From: Fidelibacterota bacterium
GTDB lineage: Bacteria; Pseudomonadota; Alphaproteobacteria; Rhodospirillales; Rhodospirillaceae
DNA: 64,000 bases
Direction of reading: 5' to 3'
Assembly: GCA_947475895.1 (NCBI GenBank)
Contig: CANJMF010000003.1
Location: forward strand, 62,001 to 126,000
Made by a program: the position numbers and the translations under genes. This document shows, piece by piece, positions 36,972 through 45,813 of this stretch (positions are counted from its first letter, which is position 1; every line of letters starts with the position of its first letter). The notes beneath the pieces are model-generated. The model was not told the DNA's origin, did no database searches, and saw only the letters and a program-made list of their open reading frames with translations.

Positions 36972-37529
36972 TTAAATCCGCTTCGAAAGCCATATGGCGA
37001 GCCGCGTTCCGGCTTTGATGGCGCCCGTCAACACAGGGTAAGCCGGCGCGCTTTCCGCGCCGTGCCGCAAGCTTTCATCACGATGATGAAGTTCATCGTC
37101 ACGGAACGTGCCGATGGTCTCACGCAATTCGGCTTCATCGTCACTAAGCTGCGCGGCCTGATGGGCATAGTGTTCGCCGATGACGTCTTCAACGGCCACT
37201 GTGCAAGCCATTGCGGCCTCCTTGCCGAGAAGGGCTGTCGCCGCGCCTAAAGCAAACCCCGCCACATGCCAAACCGGCGCAAGGGCGGTGGGCCGCACGC
37301 CGCGCTTGGCCATGATGGCTGTGAACGTTTTTAGATGCTCTTCTTCCTGTGCCAGCATGGCCTTTAAAACAGGCGCAGCATCGGTGTCTTTGAGCACGGC
37401 CAACTGGCCTTCATAAATGCGTTTCGCACCGTATTCCCCGGCCTGATCGACGCGAATAATTTGGTCCAGGAGTGTTGCTTTGTCGGGATCGCCCGGCAGG
37501 CGTGCTTCCGCGGTGACCTTGGGACTCAT
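36972..37529 (-). CDS. coq7: 5-demethoxyubiquinone hydroxylase (COQ7/CAT5)
   Basis: 185 residues. Di-iron hydroxylase of late ubiquinone biosynthesis. Metal-ligand helices are visible: GEYGAKRIYEGQ, AQEEEHLKTF, VEDVIGEHYAHQ and DDELHHRD. ATG 37529 is chosen because it overlaps the dsbB stop (ATGA); an earlier in-frame ATG at 37562 lies inside dsbB. It is co-transcribed with dsbB. Confidence 0.95.
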   Translation of the reverse strand: MSPKVTAEARLPGDPDKATLLDQIIRVDQAGEYGAKRIYEGQLAVLKDTDAAPVLKAMLAQEEEHLKTFTAIMAKRGVRPTALAPVWHVAGFALGAATALLGKEAAMACTVAVEDVIGEHYAHQAAQLSDDEAELRETIGTFRDDELHHRDESLRHGAESAPAYPVLTGAIKAGTRLAIWLSKRI

Positions 37530-38026
37530 TTCGTCCACCAGGTAAGGCGCGTGCCTGCCCATGCTGTGCCCAACGTCAGGACGCTGGCGGCGAGAAAATT
37601 ATATCCCGCCATGGAGATGCCGAACACACGTATCGCCGGCTGATCGCACGCGACCATGGCTGGCTTTTGCAAAGCGTCTAGAAGGTTTCCGAAATCGATT
37701 TTCCCGCCGGTACCGGTGCAGGCCGTAGGCCCTTGCCACCACTTCCACTCAACGCCTGCATGATAACCAGCGATACCCGCGTCCACCGCGAAAATGGCGG
37801 CACACAACAACACAACAATGCGTCGTTGTTCTGCATCCACCGCCGGCATGCAGGCCAGCATTGCCAACACGAATGTGAGTGCATAAGGCGGACGTTGCGC
37901 GAAGCAAAGTTCACAAGGCAAAAGCCCGAAGCCGTATTGGGCGACGAGTGCGGTTCCCAGAATCAAAACCGATGCCGCCATAATCACGACAAGTGTTAGA
38001 CGTCCATTTTCGCGCGTGTCCAACAT
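37526..38026 (-). CDS. dsbB: Disulfide bond formation protein B
   Basis: 166 residues with four membrane segments. It reoxidises DsbA and passes electrons to ubiquinone. Both Cys pairs are present: CELC in the first periplasmic loop (LPCELCFAQRPPYAL) and ACTGT...VACDQP in the second. The ATGA overlap with coq7, a ubiquinone-synthesis gene, is a fitting neighbour for a quinone-using enzyme. Confidence 0.93.
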   Translation of the reverse strand: MLDTRENGRLTLVVIMAASVLILGTALVAQYGFGLLPCELCFAQRPPYALTFVLAMLACMPAVDAEQRRIVVLLCAAIFAVDAGIAGYHAGVEWKWWQGPTACTGTGGKIDFGNLLDALQKPAMVACDQPAIRVFGISMAGYNFLAASVLTLGTAWAGTRLTWWTK

Positions 38027-38035
38027 GCGGCTATT

Positions 38036-38617
38036 CTAGATCAACCACTTGAGGGCAAGGAAGCCACTCACGAGCAAAATCAAGAACGCGAGCGCCAGCC
38101 AGTTCAAATAGCGCTCGATAAAGATTTTGATCGGTGCGCCGAATTTCCACAGCAACGCGGCCACGACGAAAAAACGCGGCGCGCGGGAAAGAACCGACGC
38201 CAATCCAAAGGTCGTGATATCGAGGCCGGCAGCCCCACTGACGATGGTGACGATTTTGAACGGAATCGGTGTGAGGCCTTTCGCTACAACGATCCAAAAT
38301 CCCCACTCGCGGTAGAGCCCGCGTAAAGATTCAAACTGCGTTTCGTAACCGTAAAAAGCGATGATGCGATGGCCTACGGTCTCGTAGAGCGAATAGCCGA
38401 TCGCATAGCCCAAAAAGCCACCCAAAACGCTGCCGAGGGTGCAGACCAGTGCGATCCGCCAAACCTTGGTCGGACTCGCCAGAACCATGGCTATCAGCAA
38501 GATATCCGGCGGAATCGGGAAGAATGAGGCTTCGACGAACGCAACCAAGAACATCGCCCACATGGCGTGGGGGTGAGCGGCGAGGGAGAGCGTCCAATCG
38601 TACAACCGGCGGAGCAT
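38036..38617 (-). CDS. YqaA/DedA-family membrane protein
   Basis: 193 residues with about five hydrophobic segments. DedA/SNARE-associated fold: FVEASFFPIPPDILLIAMVL is the YqaA signature, then GSVLGGFLGYAIGYSLYETVG and VAKGLTPIPFKIVTIVSG. DedA proteins support envelope homeostasis and lipid-carrier recycling; the substrate of YqaA members is unproven. It ends 9 bp before the dsbB start on the same strand, so it is probably the first gene of the run into dsbB-coq7. Confidence 0.9.
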   Translation of the reverse strand: MLRRLYDWTLSLAAHPHAMWAMFLVAFVEASFFPIPPDILLIAMVLASPTKVWRIALVCTLGSVLGGFLGYAIGYSLYETVGHRIIAFYGYETQFESLRGLYREWGFWIVVAKGLTPIPFKIVTIVSGAAGLDITTFGLASVLSRAPRFFVVAALLWKFGAPIKIFIERYLNWLALAFLILLVSGFLALKWLI

Positions 38618-38720
38618 CTGCTTTCCTAACAGGTTGAACTATATTGCACAAATACAGGCCTTTCAGGTGTCGGGGATGCTTTACACCGCCCTAGTTCTGC
38701 TCTATTTCCCTGCGAGCTTA

Positions 38721-38804
38721 GCGGGTATGGCGGAACTGGTAGACGCGCCTGACTCAAAATCAGGTTCCTCTGGAGTGGGGGTTCGACTCCCTCTACCCGC
38801 ACCA
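38721..38804 (+). tRNA. tRNA-Leu (anticodon CAA)
   Basis: 84 nt including the encoded CCA. GCGGGTA pairs with TACCCGC in the acceptor stem, the anticodon stem-loop is CCTGA-CTCAAAA-TCAGG with CAA at 34-36, a variable arm follows (GTTCCTCTGGAGT region), and the T arm holds GGTTCGACTCC. It reads UUG codons. Confidence 0.96.
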
Positions 38805-38828
38805 AATTGCTTGAGAAAGATTGTGTTG

Positions 38829-39206
38829 ATGAAATCCTCTGCGGCAACGTTGCCGGCCGCGATTTTGGTCGCGGCATTTTTCGGTGCCATCAATGCAGCA
38901 TCCGCGGCGCAGTGCGTCACGGTAAAGCTCATCGATAAGGCAGGCGTCGTTGTACCAACGCCTGCACCCATCATCGGCATCATGGTCGGTGGGAAACCCG
39001 CGATCGAAGCGTCGCTTCCGACCGAAGTTTTCGTTCAACCCGCTACTCCGGCCCCGTGTCCGGCGGCGCTTGTAAAGTCGATGCAAGACCTCTTCGAGGA
39101 ATCCTGCCCCACGGAAGAAAAACGCAAACGCGCAGCCGCAGTGAACAAAGTCGATACAGCCATCATCGAAAAGGGCTGCCGCGACACGCTGGAAGCGCTG
39201 AAGTAG
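38829..39206 (+). CDS. Hypothetical secreted Cys-containing protein
   Basis: 125 residues, not recognised. It has a signal peptide (KSSAATLPAAILVAAFFGAINAASAAQ, cut about residue 28) and a mature part of about 97 residues with four Cys (QCVTVK, PAPCPAAL, ESCPTEE, EKGCRDT), enough for two disulfides. An upstream in-frame continuation exists but would translate the tRNA gene, so ATG 38829 is used. It lies 25 bp after tRNA-Leu and could share its transcript. Confidence 0.65.
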   Translation: MKSSAATLPAAILVAAFFGAINAASAAQCVTVKLIDKAGVVVPTPAPIIGIMVGGKPAIEASLPTEVFVQPATPAPCPAALVKSMQDLFEESCPTEEKRKRAAAVNKVDTAIIEKGCRDTLEALK

Positions 39207-39222
39207 ACCCGCCTAACCCGCG

Positions 39223-39450
39223 CTAGCGTTTCGTTCGCACCGACACCCGTAACCGTCCCGAAAGATAGCGCAAAGCGATCGCGACCGACATTGCGTCAAG
39301 GTCGGTATGCGCCGCCGACAAACAAACCGGATCCGCTGTTGCCGACGAATACGGCGCGACATCAAGGGCGCAGGCGTGCTCGCACGCTGCGCTGGCGATA
39401 GATTTGCTGCCTGTTTTTCTGAAAGGCAGAACAACGACATCATGTTTCAT
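39223..39450 (-). CDS. Small hypothetical protein
   Basis: 75 residues, not recognised: KHDVVVLPFRKTGSKSIASA, a Cys-containing centre (CEHACALD, DPVCLSAA) and a basic end (SGRLRVSVRTKR). An excellent GGGAG lies 7 nt before ATG 39450, the main reason for calling it. It is convergent with the secreted gene and divergent from luxI. Confidence 0.45.
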   Translation of the reverse strand: MKHDVVVLPFRKTGSKSIASAACEHACALDVAPYSSATADPVCLSAAHTDLDAMSVAIALRYLSGRLRVSVRTKR

Positions 39451-39703
39451 GATTCGGCTCCCAAGTTCCATTGAGCGATTGGACGGCACCCCTTCGACGG
39501 GCTGTCTGCGCGAGGCCCAAAAGCCTCGCGATCGTCCTCTCGTTGCTCCGGCGCCCCCGCACATTGACTGCCGATGTTGCGCCGTCGGTTACCCCAAGCC
39601 GCCCTGTGCGTGACCACCGGTAAAAGCTTGTTTTTCTTTTGTTTTCCGGCCCATCCCGCCGGTTCCAGCAACAAAAGAATGCGCCGATTCTGCTGCATCA
39701 GAG

Positions 39704-39723
39704 ACCTGTCAGGTCTGACAGGT
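39704..39723. promoter_or_regulatory. lux box upstream of luxI
   Basis: ACCTGTCAGGTCTGACAGGT is a 20-bp inverted repeat, symmetric except at the two central bases, with the CTGnCAG half-sites bound by LuxR/LasR-type regulators. It ends 62 bp before the luxI ATG, the right distance for activation at about -42. The rest of the 335-bp gap (39451-39785) shows no other gene. Confidence 0.85.
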
Positions 39724-39785
39724 CCGGCGCCGTTAACGATGTGGTGATCTGTACCCGAAACCATCAGGGGTTTTTCGGGGGTCCC

Positions 39786-40427
39786 ATGCTCGCTTCCATT
39801 ATCGAGATGCCAGAGCACGCTGCGGGAATGTCGCAACAACTGGACGGCATGTTTCGTCTTCGCCATGAGGTCTTCAAAGAACGTCTCGCGTGGGACGTGG
39901 GATCGCGCGCCGGTAAGGAGCGCGATATTTTCGACGACCTCGATCCTGTCTACATCGTCTGCGAAGACGAAGGCGGCGTTTTAGGGTCGTGGCGGCTTCT
40001 GCCGACGACGGGCCCTTATATGCTTCAGGATGTTTTCCCCGAACTCCTGCACGGCCAGCCGGCTCCCAATGCACCCGACGTTTGGGAAATCAGCCGCTTC
40101 GCCGTTTCGAAACGCGTTATGGGCAACGAATCGCTCGGCACGATCAATAAGGTGACGAACCTTCTGCTGGACCAGCTTTTCACCTTCGCCACGCGGCGCA
40201 ACATCTCGCGCATCGTCGCCGTGTCGGATGTGCGGTTCGAGCGCATTCTCAAACGCGCAGGCTTGCTCACGCAACGCTTCGGTCCCCCGCTTCAGATCGG
40301 CGTAACGCGCGCCGTCTCCGGCTATGCCGACGTCTCCGAACTCAATACGCGCCGCGTGCAACGCATCGGTGCAACAAGCGTTGAGTTCGAGACCCTTCCG
40401 GCCATCGATCTGCGGACCGCGGCGTAA
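39786..40427 (+). CDS. Acyl-homoserine-lactone synthase (LuxI family)
   Basis: 213 residues, the usual length. It makes an N-acyl-homoserine lactone from SAM and an acyl-ACP/CoA. Conserved residues are in place: FRLRHEVFKERLAWDV, the acidic DIFDDLDPVYIV, GSWRLLPTTGPYML, and WEISRFAV. The start is ATG 39786, as an open frame further upstream crosses the lux box. The chain length cannot be read from sequence. The P450 gene follows after 22 bp on the same strand. Confidence 0.95.
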   Translation: MLASIIEMPEHAAGMSQQLDGMFRLRHEVFKERLAWDVGSRAGKERDIFDDLDPVYIVCEDEGGVLGSWRLLPTTGPYMLQDVFPELLHGQPAPNAPDVWEISRFAVSKRVMGNESLGTINKVTNLLLDQLFTFATRRNISRIVAVSDVRFERILKRAGLLTQRFGPPLQIGVTRAVSGYADVSELNTRRVQRIGATSVEFETLPAIDLRTAA

Positions 40428-40449
40428 AGATCATTTTTAATTACCAAAG

Positions 40450-41850
40450 ATGACTTATTCTCGCGCGCTGACGTCAACGAGTTCGGTGGATGCAATGTCA
40501 TCGCGTATAGCAACGACGGGGCCCAAAGGGGTTCCGATCCTCGGCGTTTTACCGGCGCTTCGCGCCAACACGCTCAAGTTTCTGAAGCACGCTGCGACTT
40601 TCGGCGATTTAGTGCCACTGAGGATTCTTATGACCACAGCCTATCTTCTCAATCACCCGACGCACGTCGAACACGTTCTGCAGAAGAATCATCGCAATTA
40701 CCGCAAAAGCCCGATGCTGGGTAAGTTGCGACCGGTGCTGGGCGACGGCTTATTCATGAGCGAAGGCGAACTGTGGACGCGCCAACGCAAACTCATTCAA
40801 CCGTCATTTCATAAAGAACGCGTCGACGCTCTCGCTTCGATAATGACCGACGTCATCACGACGCATCTCAAAGCGTGGGAAACCCGCGCGTTGTCAGGTG
40901 AGGCCTTTAATCTTACGGACGATATCGCCGTTCTGACATTGGAGATCGCGCTACAGACGATGTTCGGTACGGGCCTTGGCCCGGACGCAGAGCATTTCGG
41001 CGAGGCCATGAAAGTCGTCCATCATGTGCCCGCCAAGCGCATTTGGGACTTTACCGGTATCGGTGAACGTTTGCCGACACGCGAGAACCGCGAATTCACC
41101 GAAGCGGTCGGATTCCTGCGCGGTGTGGTCTCGCGAATCATCAATGAGCGGCGCGCCCATCCGCGCCCCGGCAACGACCTCCTGTCCATTCTCATGGAGG
41201 CCCGCGACGCCGATACCAACGAAGCTATGAACGATCAACAGCTGCGCGATGAAGTCATGACGCTCATGCTGGCTGGTCACGACACCACCGCCACCATGGT
41301 TGCTTGGGCGCTGCTGATGTTGTCCCAGCATCCAGAATACCTCGAGACCCTACGTACCGAGGCCGATAGCGTGTTGATGGGGCGCATCCCCGGCGCCGAC
41401 GATCTCAAAACATTGGATTACAGCAAGCGCGTCATCCAGGAAGTTGCGCGTCTACGGCCGTCCATTTGGTGGTTCGCGCGTGTTGCGATTAACGACGATA
41501 ATATCGCCGGACAACCCATTAAGGCTGGAACGACGGTATTTATTTCTCAGTACCTGATCCACACGCAGCCCGCCATTTGGGACGATCCCGAAAAGTTCGA
41601 TCCGGATCGCTTTCTGCCGGAACGCACAACATCACGCTCGAAGTTCGCTTACTTTCCCTTTGGCGCGGGCCCCCGCGTTTGCATCGGTTCGAGCTTTGCG
41701 ATGATGGAAATGCAGTTTGTGTTGGCGATGATTTTCCGCCGCTTCGACGTCTCAATCACGTCGGATAAAGATCCCGAATTCGGCACGTTGATTACGCTGC
41801 GGCCGACCCATGACATTTGGGCGCAAACCAGGCTGCGCCGCCGGCACTAA
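40450..41850 (+). CDS. Cytochrome P450
   Basis: 466 residues, full length. Motifs: the I-helix AGHDTTATM, ExxR within QEVARLRPSIWW, and the haem-ligand loop FPFGAGPRVCIGSSFA (Cys thiolate). The N-terminal SEGELWTRQRKLIQPSFH is like CYP102/CYP4-type fatty-acid hydroxylases, so a fatty-acyl or lipid-like substrate is possible. There is no N-terminal membrane anchor and no fused reductase; redox partners must come from elsewhere. Its place 22 bp after luxI, behind a lux box, suggests quorum-sensing control and perhaps modification of a signal or its product. Confidence 0.92.
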   Translation: MTYSRALTSTSSVDAMSSRIATTGPKGVPILGVLPALRANTLKFLKHAATFGDLVPLRILMTTAYLLNHPTHVEHVLQKNHRNYRKSPMLGKLRPVLGDGLFMSEGELWTRQRKLIQPSFHKERVDALASIMTDVITTHLKAWETRALSGEAFNLTDDIAVLTLEIALQTMFGTGLGPDAEHFGEAMKVVHHVPAKRIWDFTGIGERLPTRENREFTEAVGFLRGVVSRIINERRAHPRPGNDLLSILMEARDADTNEAMNDQQLRDEVMTLMLAGHDTTATMVAWALLMLSQHPEYLETLRTEADSVLMGRIPGADDLKTLDYSKRVIQEVARLRPSIWWFARVAINDDNIAGQPIKAGTTVFISQYLIHTQPAIWDDPEKFDPDRFLPERTTSRSKFAYFPFGAGPRVCIGSSFAMMEMQFVLAMIFRRFDVSITSDKDPEFGTLITLRPTHDIWAQTRLRRRH

Positions 41851-41862
41851 AGCGTCGAGAGA

Positions 41863-42609
41863 TTAGATGTTCAGGAAACCAAGACCCATGGCTTTCGCGG
41901 CAGCGTGGGTCTTGTTGTGAACGCCGAACTTTTCCATGACGTTTTGAACGTGGAAATTCACGGTGCGCTCGGAGATTTTCAAAATTGCGCCGATTTCCCA
42001 GGCGGTCTTACCGGCGACTGTCCAACGCAGGATTTCCACTTCGCGCTGTGTCAGGGCGATGGGCAGGGGGACGTCTTCCTGCTCGGCTTTAAGTGAACGT
42101 TGGACGGCGTCGTGAAAATAGCAGGCAATCGACTGCAACTCATATTTCGTGCGTTCCGTCGTCGCGCGAAATTCACGTTCGCTCATGTCGGTGTTGAGCG
42201 AGAAAATGCCTAACTCACCGCCAGGACCATGAATGGGAATCGACATGCCATGGCGCATCCCATTTTCCCACGCGTCTTCCATCATGCGCGTTTCCGAAGG
42301 TGTGCGCGAATTGGCGCGATATTTTTCCGTCCAGCGGATCGGCAGGCGACTGGCCGCGCAATCCCTGAAGACCGGATCGACGCTGGCGTAATCCTCCTTC
42401 AGATAACGGGCAACCCAATCGCTGGGAAGATTCGTGAGGTAAACGGCCTTGACCGGTTTGTCGTCGTCGAGATCGGACGCATGCAGTCCCAGATAGGCGT
42501 AACGCGAAAAGCCAAGGGATGCGAAAACCGATTCAAATTTCTGCTTAAGCGCGCGCTCGGTTTTGAGCGCGTCGAGATCGGACAGGACTGAAGCTAAACC
42601 TGCTTGCAT
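41863..42609 (-). CDS. LuxR-family quorum-sensing regulator
   Basis: 248 residues from ATG 42609 (GGGGAAG upstream). The N-terminal autoinducer-binding domain has the expected aromatic and acidic positions: SDWVARYLKEDYASVDPVF and LPIRWTEK. The C-terminal GerE-type HTH follows from LTQREVEILRWTVAGKTAWEIGAILKISERTVNFHV. It is convergent with the luxI-P450 pair (12-bp gap), so signal synthesis and sensing genes meet tail to tail. Confidence 0.94.
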   Translation of the reverse strand: MQAGLASVLSDLDALKTERALKQKFESVFASLGFSRYAYLGLHASDLDDDKPVKAVYLTNLPSDWVARYLKEDYASVDPVFRDCAASRLPIRWTEKYRANSRTPSETRMMEDAWENGMRHGMSIPIHGPGGELGIFSLNTDMSEREFRATTERTKYELQSIACYFHDAVQRSLKAEQEDVPLPIALTQREVEILRWTVAGKTAWEIGAILKISERTVNFHVQNVMEKFGVHNKTHAAAKAMGLGFLNI

Positions 42610-42713
42610 CGCTGTAACTTCCCCGCCTCCCGCGGAGGCCATTGTATTGTTTTTCTGGGCCTCGGGGACTCGTTTCGAGCAGCAAAGACAATACGAGAGC
42701 CCATTTTATGAAG

Positions 42714-42737
42714 CAACGGCATTACACCCTGCCGTTG
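42714..42737. repeat. Hairpin between luxR and the TonB receptor gene
   Basis: CAACGGCA and TGCCGTTG form a perfect 8-bp stem around ttacaccc in the divergent spacer. No T run follows, so it is not an ordinary terminator; it may be an operator. Confidence 0.4.
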
Positions 42738-42889
42738 AATTCTCATATGTGTGTTAAGAGGCGAGGCGACTTAAACTAAGTCATTGCGATAAATGGCTAA
42801 TTTTGCAACATTTCCAACCAGGACGTTGGGGAGCGGCCGGTGCGGGATTACCTGCGGTTTCGATCACATAGGGTTTTTGGGGGTTTAAG

Positions 42890-45154
42890 GTGGCGGTACA
42901 TCGCGGTTTCGCGTGCGGTTTTGGAAGCGCGTTTGTGAGTCTTTGTGTGCTGTCGGCAGTGACGGCACGGGCTGCCGACGTTCCCGCCATCGACGAAATT
43001 ATCGTTACCGCTCGCAAGCGCACCGAAGTTTTGTCCCATGTGCCGCAAGCCGTCACGGTTTTTCGTGCCGACGACCTGGCGCGGCTGGGCGACACAACGA
43101 GTCCCGAGCTCGCGCAACAGACTCCGAACTTGATGTGGCATTCGATCCTCGGTTTTGCCGCACCGCAGATTTTCCTGCGGGGCATCGGCAACGCGACCTT
43201 CAATGCCAACCAAGCCGGGCCTGTCGGGATTCATATCGACGGCGTCTATCAAGGCTCCAGCACCACCTTCGGCTTCGCGATGTTCGATTTGGATCGCGTG
43301 GAGATTCTCAAAGGTCCGCAAGGAACGTTGTTCGGACGCAACACCACTGGCGGCGTGATCAATTTTATTTCACGCAAACCCGATCCATCGGAAGGCTTCA
43401 CAGCCGAAGCAACCGCGACATATGGCCGCTTTAATCAGGCCGACCTCGAAGCCGCCAGCGGTTTCAACCTCACAGATAAAATTGCGATGCGCGTTGCGGG
43501 CGTGACGCTCAATCGCGACGGTTATGTCACCAATCGCAATCCCGCCAGCGGTATCGACGACATGGGTGCCATCCGCGTATGGGCGCTGCGCGATCAGGTC
43601 CGTTTCGTCGGCGAGAACATCGATGTCGTGCTCAATATTCACGGCGGTCAGAATCACAGCGACGTGCCGCCGGGCAAACAGCTTGGTGTGGTGTGTCCTG
43701 CCGGCGTCACGGTAGCGCAGCCAGGGCAGTGCGCCGACTTCTTCGGGTTTAAAGACACGGCCAATCCGCGCGAGGGTTTCACCAACCTCGCATCCTCCGA
43801 CAAGATTGATGCCGGTGGCGCCAGTGCCGACGTGACGTGGACAGGCCCATCGTTCAGCATTATGTCTCAAACGGCCTTCGACGAAAATTTTCGCCGATTG
43901 CAAAATGACTCCGACGTCGGCCCGGTGTCGGAAGTCAAAACGAATGTAAAAGCCCATTCCTGGCAATTCAGTCAGGAACTGCGCGTGCTGTCGCCGCAAG
44001 ATCAGCGCCTTACCTGGATCGGCGGCGGCAATTATTACACTGACAAATTATCCGCCTTTCAAACGTTCTCCCTGAACGCTTTTCCGCCGGGCGTGATTTC
44101 GCATTTCTTTCCGGTGCCGGAAGGAATCGCCGGCTCGCTGCGCCAGACCACGCGCAGTTACGCGCTGTTCGGCGAAACGAACTACAAAGTTCTGCCACGC
44201 TTGAATGTCACGCTCGGTGCGCGCTGGACGCGTGATCGGCGCGCGGCCGATCCGAACGCCTTCCTTTTCGACATCACCGGGACCGACAAAGCCTTTATCG
44301 ACGAAAATACCGCGCGCTCGCGTCTGCTTGTGACGACCATTCCTACCAGCCATTTGAGCAGCGCTTGGTCACGCTGGAGCGGGCGCGGGGTCGTCTCCTA
44401 TGCGGTCACCGATCAAGTGCTGACCTATGCCAGCATCGCGCGCGGTTTCAAAGGCGGCGATTACAACGGCGGCGCGCTGCTCGCACCCGCGCAATCGCGC
44501 ATCGTCGATCCGGAATACGTCACCGCCTATGAAGTTGGGGCAAAAGCATCGACGCTGGATGGCCGCCTTAGCGCAACGGCGTCGGCGTTCTTCTATGACT
44601 TTACCAATCAGCAAGTCGCCGTTCTGGTGCCCGGCTCAAACGCGACCTTGCAAAGCCTCGCCAACGCGGCGAAATCGCGTTCGAAGGGTCTTGAATTTGA
44701 TGTGACGGCGGCGCCGGCCGAGCACCTTTTTCTGCAGATCAAAACCGGCTTTCTCGACGCGCGCTTTCAACGGTTCGCTTTGGACGCAAGTAACGCCACT
44801 CTGAACTACGATGGTAATCGCATCGCGTCCGCGCCGAAGTTCAGCCTGGCTGGTGTCGCGCGCTACGGCGTTCCCGTCGGCGCGGGGCTTTTATCCGCGC
44901 AGTCCGATGCTTCATACAAAAGCGGACATTTCTTCTCGGTCGATAACGATCCCGCCCTTCATGAAGATGGGTATCTGCTTGTGAATGCGCGGCTGATCTA
45001 TGAGCTGCAGCGCTACAGCATCACGGCGTGGGTCAAGAACATCGGTGATGTGACGTATTACGTGTCGGGCTTGGCTAATACGGCATTCGGATTTTCGGAA
45101 CTTGTTCCGGGTCTGCCGCGCACCTTCGGCGTCACGGTGTCGGCGAAGTTCTAG
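42890..45154 (+). CDS. TonB-dependent outer-membrane receptor
   Basis: 754 residues from GTG 42890. Signal peptide ends near residue 30 (ARAAD), then a TonB box-like DEIIVTARKR, the plug domain (PQAVTVFRADDLARLGDTTS; LKGPQGTLFGRNTTGG) and a beta barrel ending with the terminal aromatic VTVSAKF. The closest-looking members are the iron-complex-type receptors abundant in alpha- and sphingomonad-like bacteria, but the substrate is unknown. It is divergent from luxR and overlaps the queC stop by 4 bp. Confidence 0.93.
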   Translation: MAVHRGFACGFGSAFVSLCVLSAVTARAADVPAIDEIIVTARKRTEVLSHVPQAVTVFRADDLARLGDTTSPELAQQTPNLMWHSILGFAAPQIFLRGIGNATFNANQAGPVGIHIDGVYQGSSTTFGFAMFDLDRVEILKGPQGTLFGRNTTGGVINFISRKPDPSEGFTAEATATYGRFNQADLEAASGFNLTDKIAMRVAGVTLNRDGYVTNRNPASGIDDMGAIRVWALRDQVRFVGENIDVVLNIHGGQNHSDVPPGKQLGVVCPAGVTVAQPGQCADFFGFKDTANPREGFTNLASSDKIDAGGASADVTWTGPSFSIMSQTAFDENFRRLQNDSDVGPVSEVKTNVKAHSWQFSQELRVLSPQDQRLTWIGGGNYYTDKLSAFQTFSLNAFPPGVISHFFPVPEGIAGSLRQTTRSYALFGETNYKVLPRLNVTLGARWTRDRRAADPNAFLFDITGTDKAFIDENTARSRLLVTTIPTSHLSSAWSRWSGRGVVSYAVTDQVLTYASIARGFKGGDYNGGALLAPAQSRIVDPEYVTAYEVGAKASTLDGRLSATASAFFYDFTNQQVAVLVPGSNATLQSLANAAKSRSKGLEFDVTAAPAEHLFLQIKTGFLDARFQRFALDASNATLNYDGNRIASAPKFSLAGVARYGVPVGAGLLSAQSDASYKSGHFFSVDNDPALHEDGYLLVNARLIYELQRYSITAWVKNIGDVTYYVSGLANTAFGFSELVPGLPRTFGVTVSAKF

Positions 45155-45813
45155 ATTGCGGGGGTGACCGCGGTCACGTTGCCCGATTCCGCCCAAGCGT
45201 GATTGTGCAGCTGGCAGGCATCGCAGTGCCCGCATGGCTCGGGCGTGCCAGACGACGTGTCCGGTGCGTAGCAGCTCCAGGTGTCGCCCTTCTTCAAGCC
45301 AAGCTCGCGGGCAAGAAATGCGATCTCGGGCTTTGTGAGCGTCACCAAGGGCGCCACGACGCGTAAGGGTGTCGGCACCGCTTCGGCCCACATGGTGCGA
45401 AACGCGCTCAGAAACGATTCACGGCAATCGGGATAGCCCGAATAATCCACTGCGTTCACGCCGAGCCACACTTCCGTCGCACCGAAACCAGAGGCTTCCG
45501 CGCAGGCGAGGGCCAGGAACACGGCATTGCGTCCCGGCACGAAGGTCGGCGCGATGCCGAAGGTCTTCATCTCATCGACCGTGCGGTCTTTGGGGATGGT
45601 GATTTGCGGCGTATCCCAATTCACATCGATCACGCGACGTTCGACGCCAAAGCGCGCGGCGAGCTTTTCCGCGTACTCCATTTCGATGTGATGGCGCTGC
45701 CCGTAGGAGATTCCCAGGCTGCGCGGAATGCGTCCGCGCGCTTTCGCGAGCAGCAGGCACACCGTAGAATCCAGGCCGCCCGAGTGAAGGATGATTGCGC
45801 GCTCGCCACTCAT
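45151..45813 (-). CDS. queC: 7-cyano-7-deazaguanine synthase
   Basis: 220 residues from ATG 45813, which overlaps the queD stop (ATGA). It converts 7-carboxy-7-deazaguanine to preQ0 using ATP and ammonia. PP-loop IILHSGGLDSTVCL and the zinc cluster CYAPDTSSGTPEPCGHCDAC are intact. It is the last gene of queE-queD-queC. Confidence 0.97.
   Translation of the reverse strand: MSGERAIILHSGGLDSTVCLLLAKARGRIPRSLGISYGQRHHIEMEYAEKLAARFGVERRVIDVNWDTPQITIPKDRTVDEMKTFGIAPTFVPGRNAVFLALACAEASGFGATEVWLGVNAVDYSGYPDCRESFLSAFRTMWAEAVPTPLRVVAPLVTLTKPEIAFLARELGLKKGDTWSCYAPDTSSGTPEPCGHCDACQLHNHAWAESGNVTAVTPAI

Noticed and set aside
38634-38828. In-frame upstream extension of the secreted protein at 38829, containing a MAELVDAPDSKSGSS-like peptide
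   Set aside because: This peptide is the translated tRNA-Leu gene (38721-38804), a classic annotation artefact.
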